The translations under genes and the position numbers were made by a program. This document shows positions 25,979 through 34,834 of a DNA stretch of 64,000 nt, piece after piece; positions within the stretch are counted from its first letter, which is position 1; each line of letters begins with the position of its first letter. The stretch is from the NCBI RefSeq assembly GCF_900109685.1, contig NZ_FOBB01000004.1, positions 62,001 through 126,000 on the forward strand, given 5' to 3'. The stretch comes from Chitinophaga rupis. GTDB lineage: Bacteria > Bacteroidota > Bacteroidia > Chitinophagales > Chitinophagaceae. A model generated the notes under the pieces. It was not told where the DNA came from. It saw only the letters and a program-made list of their open reading frames with translations, and did no database searches.

Positions 25979-27054
25979 ATTTTTTTGGCAATAGCCTCAA
26001 AGGAAAGCTGTGACTGGAATTGCGCTAATACTTTACTGCGCTCCACAGCCACATCCAGCGTAGTAACCTGTAAAAGGGCCTGCAGCAGCGCGGCCTCATT
26101 ACCCGGGGCATATAATACACCACAGTTTCCGTTATTAGTGAGCAACTGAAAAGAAAGGATATCTGTAAGCACAGGAATACATCCGCAGGACATAGCCTCG
26201 CACACCGCTATACCACTCCCTTCATAATGTGATCCGGAAATAATAAAAGGCACGCTGTTAAACCAATACAACAGGTCGTCATGCGGCACCTTCCCTACTA
26301 AAATAATTTTGTCTTTATAAGCCGCCTCACTTTGCAGCAGGCTTTCAATTTCCGGCAGCAATTCCGTGGTATGATAGATCATATACAAGCGGGCCTCCGG
26401 GTACTGCCGGGTAAATTGCAGGAAGGCACGAACCACTGTCAGCGGATCTTTATTATCATTTAACCGCCCTACCCACAGGAAAGCCGGTGCGCCCTGAACG
26501 CCCGTTTTTGCCCTTGCCAGGGACTGCGCTACCGGGTAAAAAACAGAAGAGCCTTCCATAACCCCATGAATTTTGCCCGTGCTGCGGATATGCGCCTTTT
26601 TCATCCAATCCACCCCCATAGCCTGTGAGGTGAACAGGTAGGCATCAATACAATAAGCCGCAAGCTGCTGCAGGTAGCGCTTAGGCCACCGCGATGGCCT
26701 TTCCGCATGGTGCTGGGCAATGATCTTTACCCGGCTGCCTAATTGCAGGCGCAGCTGTATTACCTGTATGGCAAAATGTAAACCGTGCACAAATACTACA
26801 TCCGGCTGCAGGGCTTTTATATAGCGGTGCTGCTGCCAGGGAAAAAGAACGGTTCTTTTACCAAAATCCATAAAATGGTAGTCTACCCCGTTTTGCTGGT
26901 AACGGCCTTCATAGTCAATCTGTTCAATAGAGATGACTTCATTTTCCCGGCTTAAAGCCTCCGGTATGCCGGTATAAAAATTAGTGCGCTGCAGCCATTC
27001 CCCCGGGTTTGTAAAACCGGAAGAACAAACATAACTTGCAAATACGATCCTCAT
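25954..27054 (-). CDS. Glycosyltransferase family 4 protein
   Basis: 366 aa, GT-B fold. N-terminal acceptor domain (RIVFASYVCSSGFTNPGEW), donor domain with FLWVGRLNDNKDPLTVVRAF and GSHYEGSGIAVCEAMSCGCIPVLTD, containing the conserved glutamates. Convergent with, and overlapping by 25 bp, the preceding GT gene, and divergent from the methyltransferase gene at 27229. It is therefore on its own strand inside the cluster. Substrate not predictable. Confidence 0.9.
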   Translation of the reverse strand: MRIVFASYVCSSGFTNPGEWLQRTNFYTGIPEALSRENEVISIEQIDYEGRYQQNGVDYHFMDFGKRTVLFPWQQHRYIKALQPDVVFVHGLHFAIQVIQLRLQLGSRVKIIAQHHAERPSRWPKRYLQQLAAYCIDAYLFTSQAMGVDWMKKAHIRSTGKIHGVMEGSSVFYPVAQSLARAKTGVQGAPAFLWVGRLNDNKDPLTVVRAFLQFTRQYPEARLYMIYHTTELLPEIESLLQSEAAYKDKIILVGKVPHDDLLYWFNSVPFIISGSHYEGSGIAVCEAMSCGCIPVLTDILSFQLLTNNGNCGVLYAPGNEAALLQALLQVTTLDVAVERSKVLAQFQSQLSFEAIAKKIQEVIASL

Positions 27055-27164
27055 AAAAAGCTGCCCGGTAGTAAGTTAAAAAGATGGGGCAATGATAGGC
27101 TAAATTCCGAAGACAAATTTTTCCACACCAGGCAACCTTTTATGGCTGTATTGCGTACTGTAAC

Positions 27165-27189
27165 TAACTTATATTATTAAAATAAGTTA
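27165..27189. promoter_or_regulatory. Inverted repeat in the divergent GT/methyltransferase promoter region
   Basis: TAACTTAT and ATAAGTTA pair perfectly around a 9-nt AT-rich spacer, about 40 nt upstream of the methyltransferase ATG. It may be an operator for the divergent genes; there is no independent support. Confidence 0.35.
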
Positions 27190-27228
27190 CGGATAAAAAT
27201 ATATTGTCATTCAATCCAGTACATATAC

Positions 27229-27891
27229 ATGAGACGCGTTGTAAAATACCTGGTCACCCGCTTTTATAAGCCTTTACTGGTCAGGTATCTTTCTAAAACA
27301 AGGAAGTATACCTTTAAAGGGGTACAGCTTTTAATTCCCCCGGAGGTATTTCACCCGGCCTTCTTTTTCAGCACCAAGTATTTACTGCGTTATATCAGCG
27401 GCCTGCCCCTGCAGCAAAGCTCTTTCCTGGAGCTGGGGGCGGGCAGCGGCCTTATTTCTATCTTTGTAGCTGGCAAAGGGTCCAATGTAATGGCTACGGA
27501 TATTAATCCCGTTGCCGTTGAATACCTGGAAAAGAACGGGCGCGCCAATAATGTGAAAATGGAAGTGGTCCACTCCGACCTGTTTGAGCAGATCCCTTCC
27601 CGTACCTTTGATATTATTGCCATTAACCCGCCATATTATAAAAAGCAGCCGCAAACCTTTGCGGAACATGCCTGGTATTGCGGGGAGAATGGAGAGTATT
27701 TTGACCGCCTGTTCCACTCCCTGCCGGATTATATGCATGGACAATCCACCGTGTTAATGACGCTGAGCGATGGCTGTGATGAAACTATGATCCGCAACCT
27801 GGCCATTAAGAATGGCTGCCGGTTAAACCGTGTGCACTCCATGCAGAACCTGATGGAGGAGATCTACATTTTTAAGATTGAGCGCAATTAA
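27229..27891 (+). CDS. PrmC/HemK-like N-methyltransferase fold protein
   Basis: 220 aa. SAM motif I FLELGAGSGLISIFVAGKG, motif II VMATDINPVAVEYL and the catalytic-site motif INPPYY, which in PrmC/HemK and related MTases binds the target nitrogen-bearing group. It is 11 nt upstream of the radical SAM gene and clearly cotranscribed with it. Shorter than PrmC proper and without its N-terminal helical domain, so the substrate is more likely a small molecule or peptide than release factor; that is inference. Confidence 0.85.
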   Translation: MRRVVKYLVTRFYKPLLVRYLSKTRKYTFKGVQLLIPPEVFHPAFFFSTKYLLRYISGLPLQQSSFLELGAGSGLISIFVAGKGSNVMATDINPVAVEYLEKNGRANNVKMEVVHSDLFEQIPSRTFDIIAINPPYYKKQPQTFAEHAWYCGENGEYFDRLFHSLPDYMHGQSTVLMTLSDGCDETMIRNLAIKNGCRLNRVHSMQNLMEEIYIFKIERN

Positions 27892-27902
27892 ATAATGACT
27901 GC

Positions 27903-29378
27903 ATGAGCCGTATACTTTTTTCCCATTCGTACTTTATGCGTTTTGATCCTAAACAATGGTCAATGGGGCAGCCGTATGCCCCCCTGGGTACCCTGTATGC
28001 AGCGGCATTAATGCGGGAAAAAGGTTATGAAGTATCCCTGTTTGATACCATGTTCGTAAGCAATCCGGATGAAGTATTGCCCCGGATAGTAGCCCACCAG
28101 CCTGACTATTTTGTGATCTATGACGACGGGTTCAACTATCTCACCAAAATGTGCCTTACCAACATGCGGGAAGCCGCTTTCCGCATGGCCAAACTGGCAA
28201 AGGAAAAGGGTTGTACGGTTATTGTTTCCAGCTCCGACTCCACAGATCATTATGAGCAATACCTGGATGAAGGCGCTGATTTCATCCTGATAGGGGAAGC
28301 AGAAATGACCCTGCTGGAGCTGGTAACTGCCATTGATAATAATGCAACAGATGTTTCCGGCATTATGGGCCTGGCCTACAAACAAAACGGCCATGTGATT
28401 AAAACGCCCGGCCGCAGTGTAATGCGTGACCTGGATGCCCTGCCTATGCCAGCCTGGGACCTGGTGGATATGGAGCCTTACCGCCACTCCTGGCAAAAGC
28501 ATGCGGGTTACTTTTCCATAAACATGGGCACTACCCGCGGCTGCCCTTTTAAATGTAACTGGTGCGCCAAACCCATATATGGCAACCGTTACAACTCCCG
28601 CTCCCCGCAGCATGTAGTGAATGAAATAAAATACCTGCGTAAGCAATTCAACTTTGACCACATCTGGTTCTGTGATGATATTTTTGGCCTGAAACCCGGT
28701 TGGGTAAATGAGTTTGCAGACCTGGTAGAAAAAGAGCAGCTCTCTTTCAGGTTCAAGATCCAATCCCGCGCCGATCTGCTGGTGCAGGATAATTATGTAA
28801 AAGCGCTGGCCCGCGCCGGTTGCGAGAACATCTGGATGGGCGCTGAAAGCGGCTCCCAGAAGATACTGGATGCTATGGACAAAGGCACTACCATTGAACA
28901 GATCCATAAAGCCACCCATTTATTAAAGGAGCACGGTATTAAACCTTCCTTTTTTATACAATTCGGCTACCTGGGCGAAACCAAGGAGGATATTAATAAG
29001 ACCATTGACATGATCAATGAGCTGCTGCCTTCCAGCATAGGCATTTCCGTATCCTATCCATTACCGGGTACTGTATTTTACGATAAGGTAAAAGCAGACC
29101 TGAAAGAAAAAACCAACTGGACCGATTCTGATGAGCTGGCGCTGATGTTTGAAAACACTTATCAGCCGGCCTATTACAAACAATTGTATAAGTATACACA
29201 TAGGAGCTATCTTAAACACCTGGCTTTTGCCAACATTAAGCACCTGCTCACCCACCCGGGTAAGGCCACAAAAAAAACTTTACGGAAAGCCCTTTCAGCG
29301 GCCTATTATATACCGGCCGCCTTTATTGCCAAACGCAAGCTGCATACGCTGGAAAAACCTTCTTCTTCAAAAAAATAA
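27903..29378 (+). CDS. B12-binding-domain radical SAM protein
   Basis: 491 aa. An N-terminal cobalamin-binding-like Rossmann domain (APLGTLYAAALMREKGYEV, then HQPDYFVIYDD and EGADFILIGEAE) is followed by a radical SAM core whose 4Fe-4S ligands are C214, C218 and C221 (RGCPFKCNWC). The BchE/HpnJ-like architecture is used for methylation, ring formation or rearrangement on lipids and natural products. A C-terminal helical tail ends Lys/Ser-rich. It is flanked on both sides by methyltransferase genes within 11 nt. Reaction unknown. Confidence 0.92.
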   Translation: MSRILFSHSYFMRFDPKQWSMGQPYAPLGTLYAAALMREKGYEVSLFDTMFVSNPDEVLPRIVAHQPDYFVIYDDGFNYLTKMCLTNMREAAFRMAKLAKEKGCTVIVSSSDSTDHYEQYLDEGADFILIGEAEMTLLELVTAIDNNATDVSGIMGLAYKQNGHVIKTPGRSVMRDLDALPMPAWDLVDMEPYRHSWQKHAGYFSINMGTTRGCPFKCNWCAKPIYGNRYNSRSPQHVVNEIKYLRKQFNFDHIWFCDDIFGLKPGWVNEFADLVEKEQLSFRFKIQSRADLLVQDNYVKALARAGCENIWMGAESGSQKILDAMDKGTTIEQIHKATHLLKEHGIKPSFFIQFGYLGETKEDINKTIDMINELLPSSIGISVSYPLPGTVFYDKVKADLKEKTNWTDSDELALMFENTYQPAYYKQLYKYTHRSYLKHLAFANIKHLLTHPGKATKKTLRKALSAAYYIPAAFIAKRKLHTLEKPSSSKK

Positions 29379-29387
29379 TTACCTGGC

Positions 29388-30212
29388 ATGGTACAGGGTG
29401 AGCAACATACGATGGATGAACAACAGGCAGCAACTGCCTTTAGCAAGCAGTCGGCTATATTTGATGCCATTTATACTCCTAATAAGATCATTCAATATAA
29501 ACGGGCACGTGTACGGGCGCAGGTGGAGCGTTTCCTGGCGCCGGGCAGCCACATCCTGGAGCTGAATGCAGGCACCGGGGAAGACACGGTGTACTTTGCA
29601 GCAGCCGGCCACCATGTGCATGCCACTGACCTGGCCGAAGGCATGCTGGAAAAACTGGCAGCAAAGGTAAAGGCACACCAGTTAAATGATCGGGTATCTG
29701 TTGAAAAGTGTTCCTTTAACGCCTTGCCGTCCTTACAGCATAAAGGCCCTTATGATCTTATATTCTCCAACTTTGCCGGGTTGAATTGTACCGGGCAGCT
29801 GGATCAGGTGCTGCATTCCTTTGGGCCTTTGCTGAAACCCAAAGGGCAGATAACCCTGGCCATACTGCCACCTTTTTGCCTGTGGGAAACCCTGCTGGCG
29901 CTGCGCGGCCATTTCAAAACAGCTTTCAGAAGATTTAACAGTAAGAATGGCGTAACCGCTTATGTAGAAGGTGTACCCTTCACCTGCTGGTATTACAAAC
30001 CCTCTTTTATTACCAGCACGCTGCAGCAGGATTATGAAGTACTGGGCCTGGAGGGTTTGTGCAGTATTGTGCCGCCTTCTTACCTGGAAAGCTTTCCGGA
30101 TAAACTGCCCCGGTTGTATCGCTTTTTAATGAAGCTGGAGAACCGGTTCAAAAGCCGGTGGCCCTGGAAGTATATAGGGGATTATTACATTATTACATTG
30201 AGGAAGAAGTAG
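29388..30212 (+). CDS. Class I SAM-dependent methyltransferase
   Basis: 274 aa; an in-frame ATG at 29412 would remove eight residues. Motif I ILELNAGTGEDTVYFAAAGHHV, motif II VHATDLAEGMLEKL and LKPKGQITLAILP define a Methyltransf_11/25 type enzyme. Ends 1 nt before the stop of the convergent nucleotidyltransferase gene. Third gene of the MT-radical SAM-MT run; substrate unknown. Confidence 0.88.
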   Translation: MVQGEQHTMDEQQAATAFSKQSAIFDAIYTPNKIIQYKRARVRAQVERFLAPGSHILELNAGTGEDTVYFAAAGHHVHATDLAEGMLEKLAAKVKAHQLNDRVSVEKCSFNALPSLQHKGPYDLIFSNFAGLNCTGQLDQVLHSFGPLLKPKGQITLAILPPFCLWETLLALRGHFKTAFRRFNSKNGVTAYVEGVPFTCWYYKPSFITSTLQQDYEVLGLEGLCSIVPPSYLESFPDKLPRLYRFLMKLENRFKSRWPWKYIGDYYIITLRKK

Positions 30213-30213
30213 T

Positions 30214-31134
30214 TTAGTCTGCTACCAGCGTGTATTGCGCCTGTATTTGGTCTATTTTTTCCTGGAACATGCCAAGTATCCTTTGCTGATAGTAATGAGG
30301 CATCGGTTTACAAATATGTTTCTCCGATACAAACGCACCAAGAGGAACATTGTGCGATGTGAACTTGTTCAGTGTCCGCTGAACCTTCCAATGTGCGCTG
30401 AAACGTTCCATCAGCCAGTTATCCAAACGATCGCCCATGCCGTTATTCATTCCCCATTCCATAACCCGTTTAATGATTGAACGGGACATATCTTTTGCAG
30501 GCAGCTTTCTGAAGCTGCCATTAGGTAGATATTCGCTCACCCATTGATTGGATGAAAAGAAATTTTGGAAACCCTCTCGACCACAGGCTGGTAATAAAGT
30601 GATAGTTTCAATGGCAGTAAAGATATTCTGCTCTTCAATTTCCAGCGCCTGCTCATCCACATAATAGTTTAAACAGAAAAAGTGTCTTCTTACAAAGAAT
30701 TTAACCGTTTTGGCCAACAGGAATAAAAAGAACCGCGCAATCCATAACCGGTTGGCAGCTGTTATAATAAAAAAATCCAGGTCGGATCCTTTATAGGCAA
30801 TATTCTTGGACAAAGACCCTGAAATACCCACTCCCCGCACATACGGAAACCATGACAACACCCGCCCTACCCGCATGGCTTTTTTCAGCTGTTTTACCGC
30901 CATCTGGTTGCCCTGCTTTCTCCTTTCAACTAATTGCGGATCGTTCTTGCAGCTATAATACTGGCCATGCTGCCATAGTAATTGCTTATCCAGCAGGGAT
31001 TTCAGGGCAGCAGGCAGCACATCTCCATGAACCGGCTGGTCCAGGAAATGGCGGATCTCTTCCAGTGTAACCGGGTAGTTAAACAAGTCAAAATAAGCTA
31101 CTACCTTAAGTACGCTCTCTCGAAGTTGTATCAT
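30214..31134 (-). CDS. Nucleotidyltransferase-domain protein with N-terminal winged helix
   Basis: 306 aa. The first 60 residues (VLKVVAYFDLFNYPVTLEEIRHFL) look like a winged-helix domain. A minimal nucleotidyltransferase core follows: GISGSLSKNIAYKGSDLDFF with G106-S107 and metal-binding D118 and D120. The rest is helical. Such proteins turn up in polysaccharide and natural-product clusters, where their reaction is not established. Convergent with the preceding methyltransferase at a 1-nt gap, which ties it to this cluster. Confidence 0.8.
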   Translation of the reverse strand: MIQLRESVLKVVAYFDLFNYPVTLEEIRHFLDQPVHGDVLPAALKSLLDKQLLWQHGQYYSCKNDPQLVERRKQGNQMAVKQLKKAMRVGRVLSWFPYVRGVGISGSLSKNIAYKGSDLDFFIITAANRLWIARFFLFLLAKTVKFFVRRHFFCLNYYVDEQALEIEEQNIFTAIETITLLPACGREGFQNFFSSNQWVSEYLPNGSFRKLPAKDMSRSIIKRVMEWGMNNGMGDRLDNWLMERFSAHWKVQRTLNKFTSHNVPLGAFVSEKHICKPMPHYYQQRILGMFQEKIDQIQAQYTLVAD

Positions 31135-31296
31135 ATATGGGAAACGGTCTATAAAGTATACGCACGAGGAAGCTTATTGGTTGTCTGCCAGGGTAGAAAA
31201 TATTAAAAAAACCGGAGGCTGTACGGCAGGCGCCCGGAGACCTGCAAATACAAAGGAGAAGGCATTCCTGCCTCCCCCCCTGCTTATTTTACAACC

Positions 31297-32436
31297 TTAA
31301 AAGTCACTGATCGTATAGTTCACCGGATTTGCCCACGGGCCAAAACAGGTATTAGCCCCTGTTCCATCCACATTGCGCCACCGGAAAGTAAAGCTAGCCG
31401 GGAAGTTGGTTGCATTGGGCACATAATCCTGCAATTGTTTTATGTACCTTATTTCCCAGTAATAAACATAACCATCTGTTGAATAAGTGGTGGTGCCGGG
31501 CAATTTGGTTTGTATGTTCCGGTAATTGGCATCCGGATCACCTGTTTTTTTCACCTGTACCTGGCTGGCCATATTAGGCGTATTATTCTGGCAGGGGCCA
31601 GGGCTGCCAACCACATAGCTGCCTGCAATGGAGCCGCAATCATTAACCGAGGGCGGAGGGCTTTGCGAAGTAGCCGGGTTAATGTACACCTGATCTACCC
31701 GCTCACAAGGGTTCAGGCCAATGCTGGGCGCAAATGCAGCCACATACGGTGTGGTAATAAAGTAAGTGGAATAAGGAGCTGTACAATCCGAATACACTAC
31801 CACAGATACCTCTATGGCCGTAAACGCGCCTGGCGACAGGTATTGATGATCAATATTATTCTTAGTATACACCAGGTGGTACAGCTTTACGCCGGGTTCA
31901 TTAGGATCATCCCCGGTGTAGGTGAGCGCGGTAAGCGGAATGTTCAGATCCTGGAACGTAATGGTAGTACCGGATTTAATCCTTAACCGCCCTTTACTGA
32001 TCTGGGAAGGCGTAGCAGGATTTGCATTCACCAGGTCAAAGGAGCTGCGAATAGTCCAGTCAACCGTAAGGGAGTGTTTAATATTCTGGCAATCGTAAAG
32101 CGTATGGTTCACGCCATTCAGGGTATGAGGGCCTACCACTGCCAGGGAAGGATCGTCGCAGATCTCATCCGGCGTGGTTAACAGCTTTGCTGTTCTGTTG
32201 GTTTTAATCTCATTTCCCCGAGCATCCATTAATATACCGGGCACACTTTTGTTGACAGGTATGTAAACTGAATGTCCGCTTTCTTTAATTAGTTGTGTGA
32301 GTTTGTCAGATAAGCTCACCGGTTGGGCTGAGGGCGCGGCGTCTTTAATATCGCGCTGGCAGCTGCCGGTAAGTAATACAAAAAGGAAAAGGGTCAGCAA
32401 ATTTTTTACGTATACTGCGCGTGGTAAAGTTTTCAT
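31297..32436 (-). CDS. Hypothetical lipoprotein
   Basis: 379 aa from the ATG at 32436, chosen to give a lipoprotein signal ending TGSC; another in-frame ATG at 32457 precedes it. The mature protein is beta-rich with several Cys (CDDPS, YDCQN, NPCERV, NDCGS, GPCQNN) and Thr/Ser/Asn-rich segments, suggesting a secreted adhesin-like or surface protein. I recognise no family. It lies directly downstream of a second orphan lipoprotein on the same strand. Confidence 0.72.
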   Translation of the reverse strand: MKTLPRAVYVKNLLTLFLFVLLTGSCQRDIKDAAPSAQPVSLSDKLTQLIKESGHSVYIPVNKSVPGILMDARGNEIKTNRTAKLLTTPDEICDDPSLAVVGPHTLNGVNHTLYDCQNIKHSLTVDWTIRSSFDLVNANPATPSQISKGRLRIKSGTTITFQDLNIPLTALTYTGDDPNEPGVKLYHLVYTKNNIDHQYLSPGAFTAIEVSVVVYSDCTAPYSTYFITTPYVAAFAPSIGLNPCERVDQVYINPATSQSPPPSVNDCGSIAGSYVVGSPGPCQNNTPNMASQVQVKKTGDPDANYRNIQTKLPGTTTYSTDGYVYYWEIRYIKQLQDYVPNATNFPASFTFRWRNVDGTGANTCFGPWANPVNYTISDF

Positions 32437-32514
32437 AAAGGATTTTTTAGTTAACAAAGCCAGGGGGCTAAAAGGATATTACAACGGCTTAACAAACAAG
32501 CGGTGTATGGGCGT

Positions 32515-33228
32515 TTACGGAAGGCTTACTACCCGGGTATAGGCGGCTGTTCCGGAGAAGGGATCAAACTTGTTCAGCAATACACCATATTTACCGGGCG
32601 CCAGCGATGAAAAGGACGTTTGCGCCCCGGAGCCCAATGCCTGTGCACCGTAAAGCACCGCTCCGGTGGTGAAGCTGTACAGCCCAACATAAATAGTAAA
32701 GTTGAAATTGTTACGGATAGTGATCGTTCTGCTGGGCGACGTAGCGCTGGTTACCGTAACATTGTTGGAAAGGCTGGTACCCACATCATAACCTTTCAGC
32801 TGATCATGCCGGATGCCGGACACGCTTACCGTACCGTCAGAGCAGGTAAGTGTCAGCTGCACATCATAGGTTTTCAGGTTGTCAATACCTGAAACCAGTG
32901 TAACAATGTTACTGGTAGGTGTTGAAAGCGTATAGTTGGTGAAGGGTGCGGAGGAGTTATACTCCTTAATGCCAACCACCGCAGAGCTCCAGCCCGTGCT
33001 GTAGATCTGTATACCGAAAGAATGCGGGGGATCTTCTACCCCGGATTCATAAAAATAATAACCTTCGGCATTGCAGGTACCCAGTGTAGTGGGTGGTTTG
33101 ATCTTGCTTTCTTCAGCAGGGGTAACGTCTTTTGATATGCTGATGTCATTAACGCCATTTTTAACACAGGCGGTTAAGCTTAGAACACATAGGGATGCGA
33201 GGATAGGTAAATTGAGTAGTTTATTCAT
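32515..33228 (-). CDS. Hypothetical lipoprotein
   Basis: 237 aa from the ATG at 33228, giving a lipoprotein signal ending SLTAC; ATG at 33258 is alternative. The mature part is beta-rich with Ser/Thr-rich strands (TSATSPSRTITIRNNFNFTIYV) and ends in a compact domain. No family recognised. It is 78 nt upstream of the other orphan lipoprotein and probably shares its transcript. Confidence 0.72.
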   Translation of the reverse strand: MNKLLNLPILASLCVLSLTACVKNGVNDISISKDVTPAEESKIKPPTTLGTCNAEGYYFYESGVEDPPHSFGIQIYSTGWSSAVVGIKEYNSSAPFTNYTLSTPTSNIVTLVSGIDNLKTYDVQLTLTCSDGTVSVSGIRHDQLKGYDVGTSLSNNVTVTSATSPSRTITIRNNFNFTIYVGLYSFTTGAVLYGAQALGSGAQTSFSSLAPGKYGVLLNKFDPFSGTAAYTRVVSLP

Positions 33229-33472
33229 AACAAAAAAATTTGTATTGAATTTACTCAAGGAACCTTACATACGCATCGTTTTTCTTTAGTTAAATTTAGC
33301 TAAAATGCTTACTGCAAAAGGGTTGCAGCCAACACCCATTAAAATAAATAACTGGCACTGAGCTTCCGGCTTTACTACAGCCAGCAAAAATGTTCTCATG
33401 ATGCATACCAATGCGTGTAAAGGTAATATTTGGAACTATTTTATAGCAGCAGAAAGATTGGCCTTTGAGCTA

Positions 33473-34666
33473 TTACGCCTTCCTTAACCGCAAAAAAAGT
33501 ATCGCGGAAATAAATGTTAGCACTGCGCAAACAACATAAGGCAGACCTTTATGGATGTTATATAAAAAAGCAGCGGTAACGGGCCCTATTACCCTGGTTA
33601 ATGATTGCAATGATTGATAAGTTCCCTGGGCTTTTCCCTGCTCATTGTCGTTGGCGGTCTTAGAAACCAGGGAGCTCATGGAAGGCTCAAACAATCCTTT
33701 GCCGAAAGCGTAGATCAGATAAGCCACATACACCTCCAGGGCAATGTGAAAACGCATGAACGAGGCAAAGACCAGGTACATTGCGCCCGCAATGCTGATA
33801 CCGGTCACGGATAATTTTCGCTCATCAAAAAAATTATGCAGCTTGCCTACCAGGTACCCCTGCGTAACCAGGTCGCCAATGCCGACCAGCAAAAATATAA
33901 TGCCCATTTGAGCAGCATTCCACGATAGCTCCTCTTTGAAATAGACGGTAATATTCCCCTGCAGCTGCGCAAATGCTATAAAATGAAATACTGACGCCAG
34001 CAGCAGCGACTGCAATCCTGGATTTGACCGGATACCTTTAAACGCTGCCAGTGGATTAGCATCTGCCCAACGGAACCGGGTATACGCTGATTGTAATGAT
34101 ACAGTTTCGGGCAGGGCAAACCAGGCCCAGCCCAGGTTAAACAGGCACATTGCAGCTGCTATGTACATAGGCGCGGACAGCCCCCAGCGGGCAGCAAAGC
34201 CGCCTATTGCAGGCCCTATGATAAAGCCTAAACCGATTGCGCCGCCTATCATCCCGTAGCGCTTTGCTCTTTGCTCCTGGGGAGTAATATCTGCCACATA
34301 GGCAAAAATAGTACTGATGTTTCCTGCCGTTAATCCGTCGATGATCCTTCCCAGGAACAGCAGCCATAATGTTTTGCCGCAGCCCAGCAATAAATAACCC
34401 AGTGCCGATCCTGCCATACTTAACAGCAATACCGGCCGTCTTCCATACCGGTCACTTAATAATCCCAATGCAGGAGCTGCCACAAATTCGCAGAAAGCAA
34501 ATAATGCAGTTATAACGCCTACATAAGATGCAATGTGCGTATGCGTGTATTGTGCCACAAGGAATGGCAATACAGGTTGTAAAATGCCGATGCCCAACAG
34601 GTCAATGAATGTAGCCAAAAGCAATACAGGAAAAGGGTTGGCTGGTTTTATTCTTAGCAATTGCAT
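33473..34666 (-). CDS. MFS drug transporter, TetA-like
   Basis: 397 aa from the ATG at 34666 (an in-frame ATG 45 nt upstream lies beyond good promoter spacing). Twelve predicted helices. The N-terminus LLATFIDLLGIGILQPVLPFL and motif A GLLSDRYGRRPVLL match the tetracycline-resistance DHA1 group of the major facilitator superfamily. Proton-coupled drug export from the cytoplasm is expected; the substrate is not certain. Divergent from the VOC lipoprotein across a spacer holding tandem 16-bp repeats. Confidence 0.88.
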   Translation of the reverse strand: MQLLRIKPANPFPVLLLATFIDLLGIGILQPVLPFLVAQYTHTHIASYVGVITALFAFCEFVAAPALGLLSDRYGRRPVLLLSMAGSALGYLLLGCGKTLWLLFLGRIIDGLTAGNISTIFAYVADITPQEQRAKRYGMIGGAIGLGFIIGPAIGGFAARWGLSAPMYIAAAMCLFNLGWAWFALPETVSLQSAYTRFRWADANPLAAFKGIRSNPGLQSLLLASVFHFIAFAQLQGNITVYFKEELSWNAAQMGIIFLLVGIGDLVTQGYLVGKLHNFFDERKLSVTGISIAGAMYLVFASFMRFHIALEVYVAYLIYAFGKGLFEPSMSSLVSKTANDNEQGKAQGTYQSLQSLTRVIGPVTAAFLYNIHKGLPYVVCAVLTFISAILFLRLRKA

Positions 34667-34693
34667 TACTGAAAAAGGATACTTTATATACTG

Positions 34694-34725
34694 CAAAGGT
34701 AGAACGCCCATAACAGGGCAGTCAA
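34694..34725 (-). promoter_or_regulatory. Promoter of the MFS gene
   Basis: On the minus strand TTG (34723-34725), a 21-nt spacer, and TACCTTTG (34694-34701) match TTG/TAnnTTTG. The -33 element overlaps the proximal copy of a tandem direct repeat, so a bound protein could activate from there. Confidence 0.6.
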
Positions 34726-34758
34726 CGCAAACGGAAGCGTGATCAACGCAAAAGGAAG
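34722..34758. promoter_or_regulatory. Tandem 16-bp direct repeats with 21-bp period
   Basis: TCAACGCAAACGGAAG (34722-34737) and TCAACGCAAAAGGAAG (34743-34758) differ at one base and lie two helical turns apart in the divergent promoter region. This geometry is typical of activators that bind as tandem units, such as AraC-type proteins. No AraC gene is adjacent; the nearest are at 41.7 and 56.7 kb. Confidence 0.6.
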
Positions 34759-34834
34759 TATTATGGATTGTCGTTTTTTTCCAAAGGCCCGGCAGGTCTT
34801 TTCCTTAATTTTGTGCAGAACAAACATCTTCAGC

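Noticed and set aside
27165-27189. Inverted repeat as intrinsic terminator
   Set aside because: It is upstream of both neighbouring genes and AT-rich without U-tract logic, so an operator is more plausible than a terminator.
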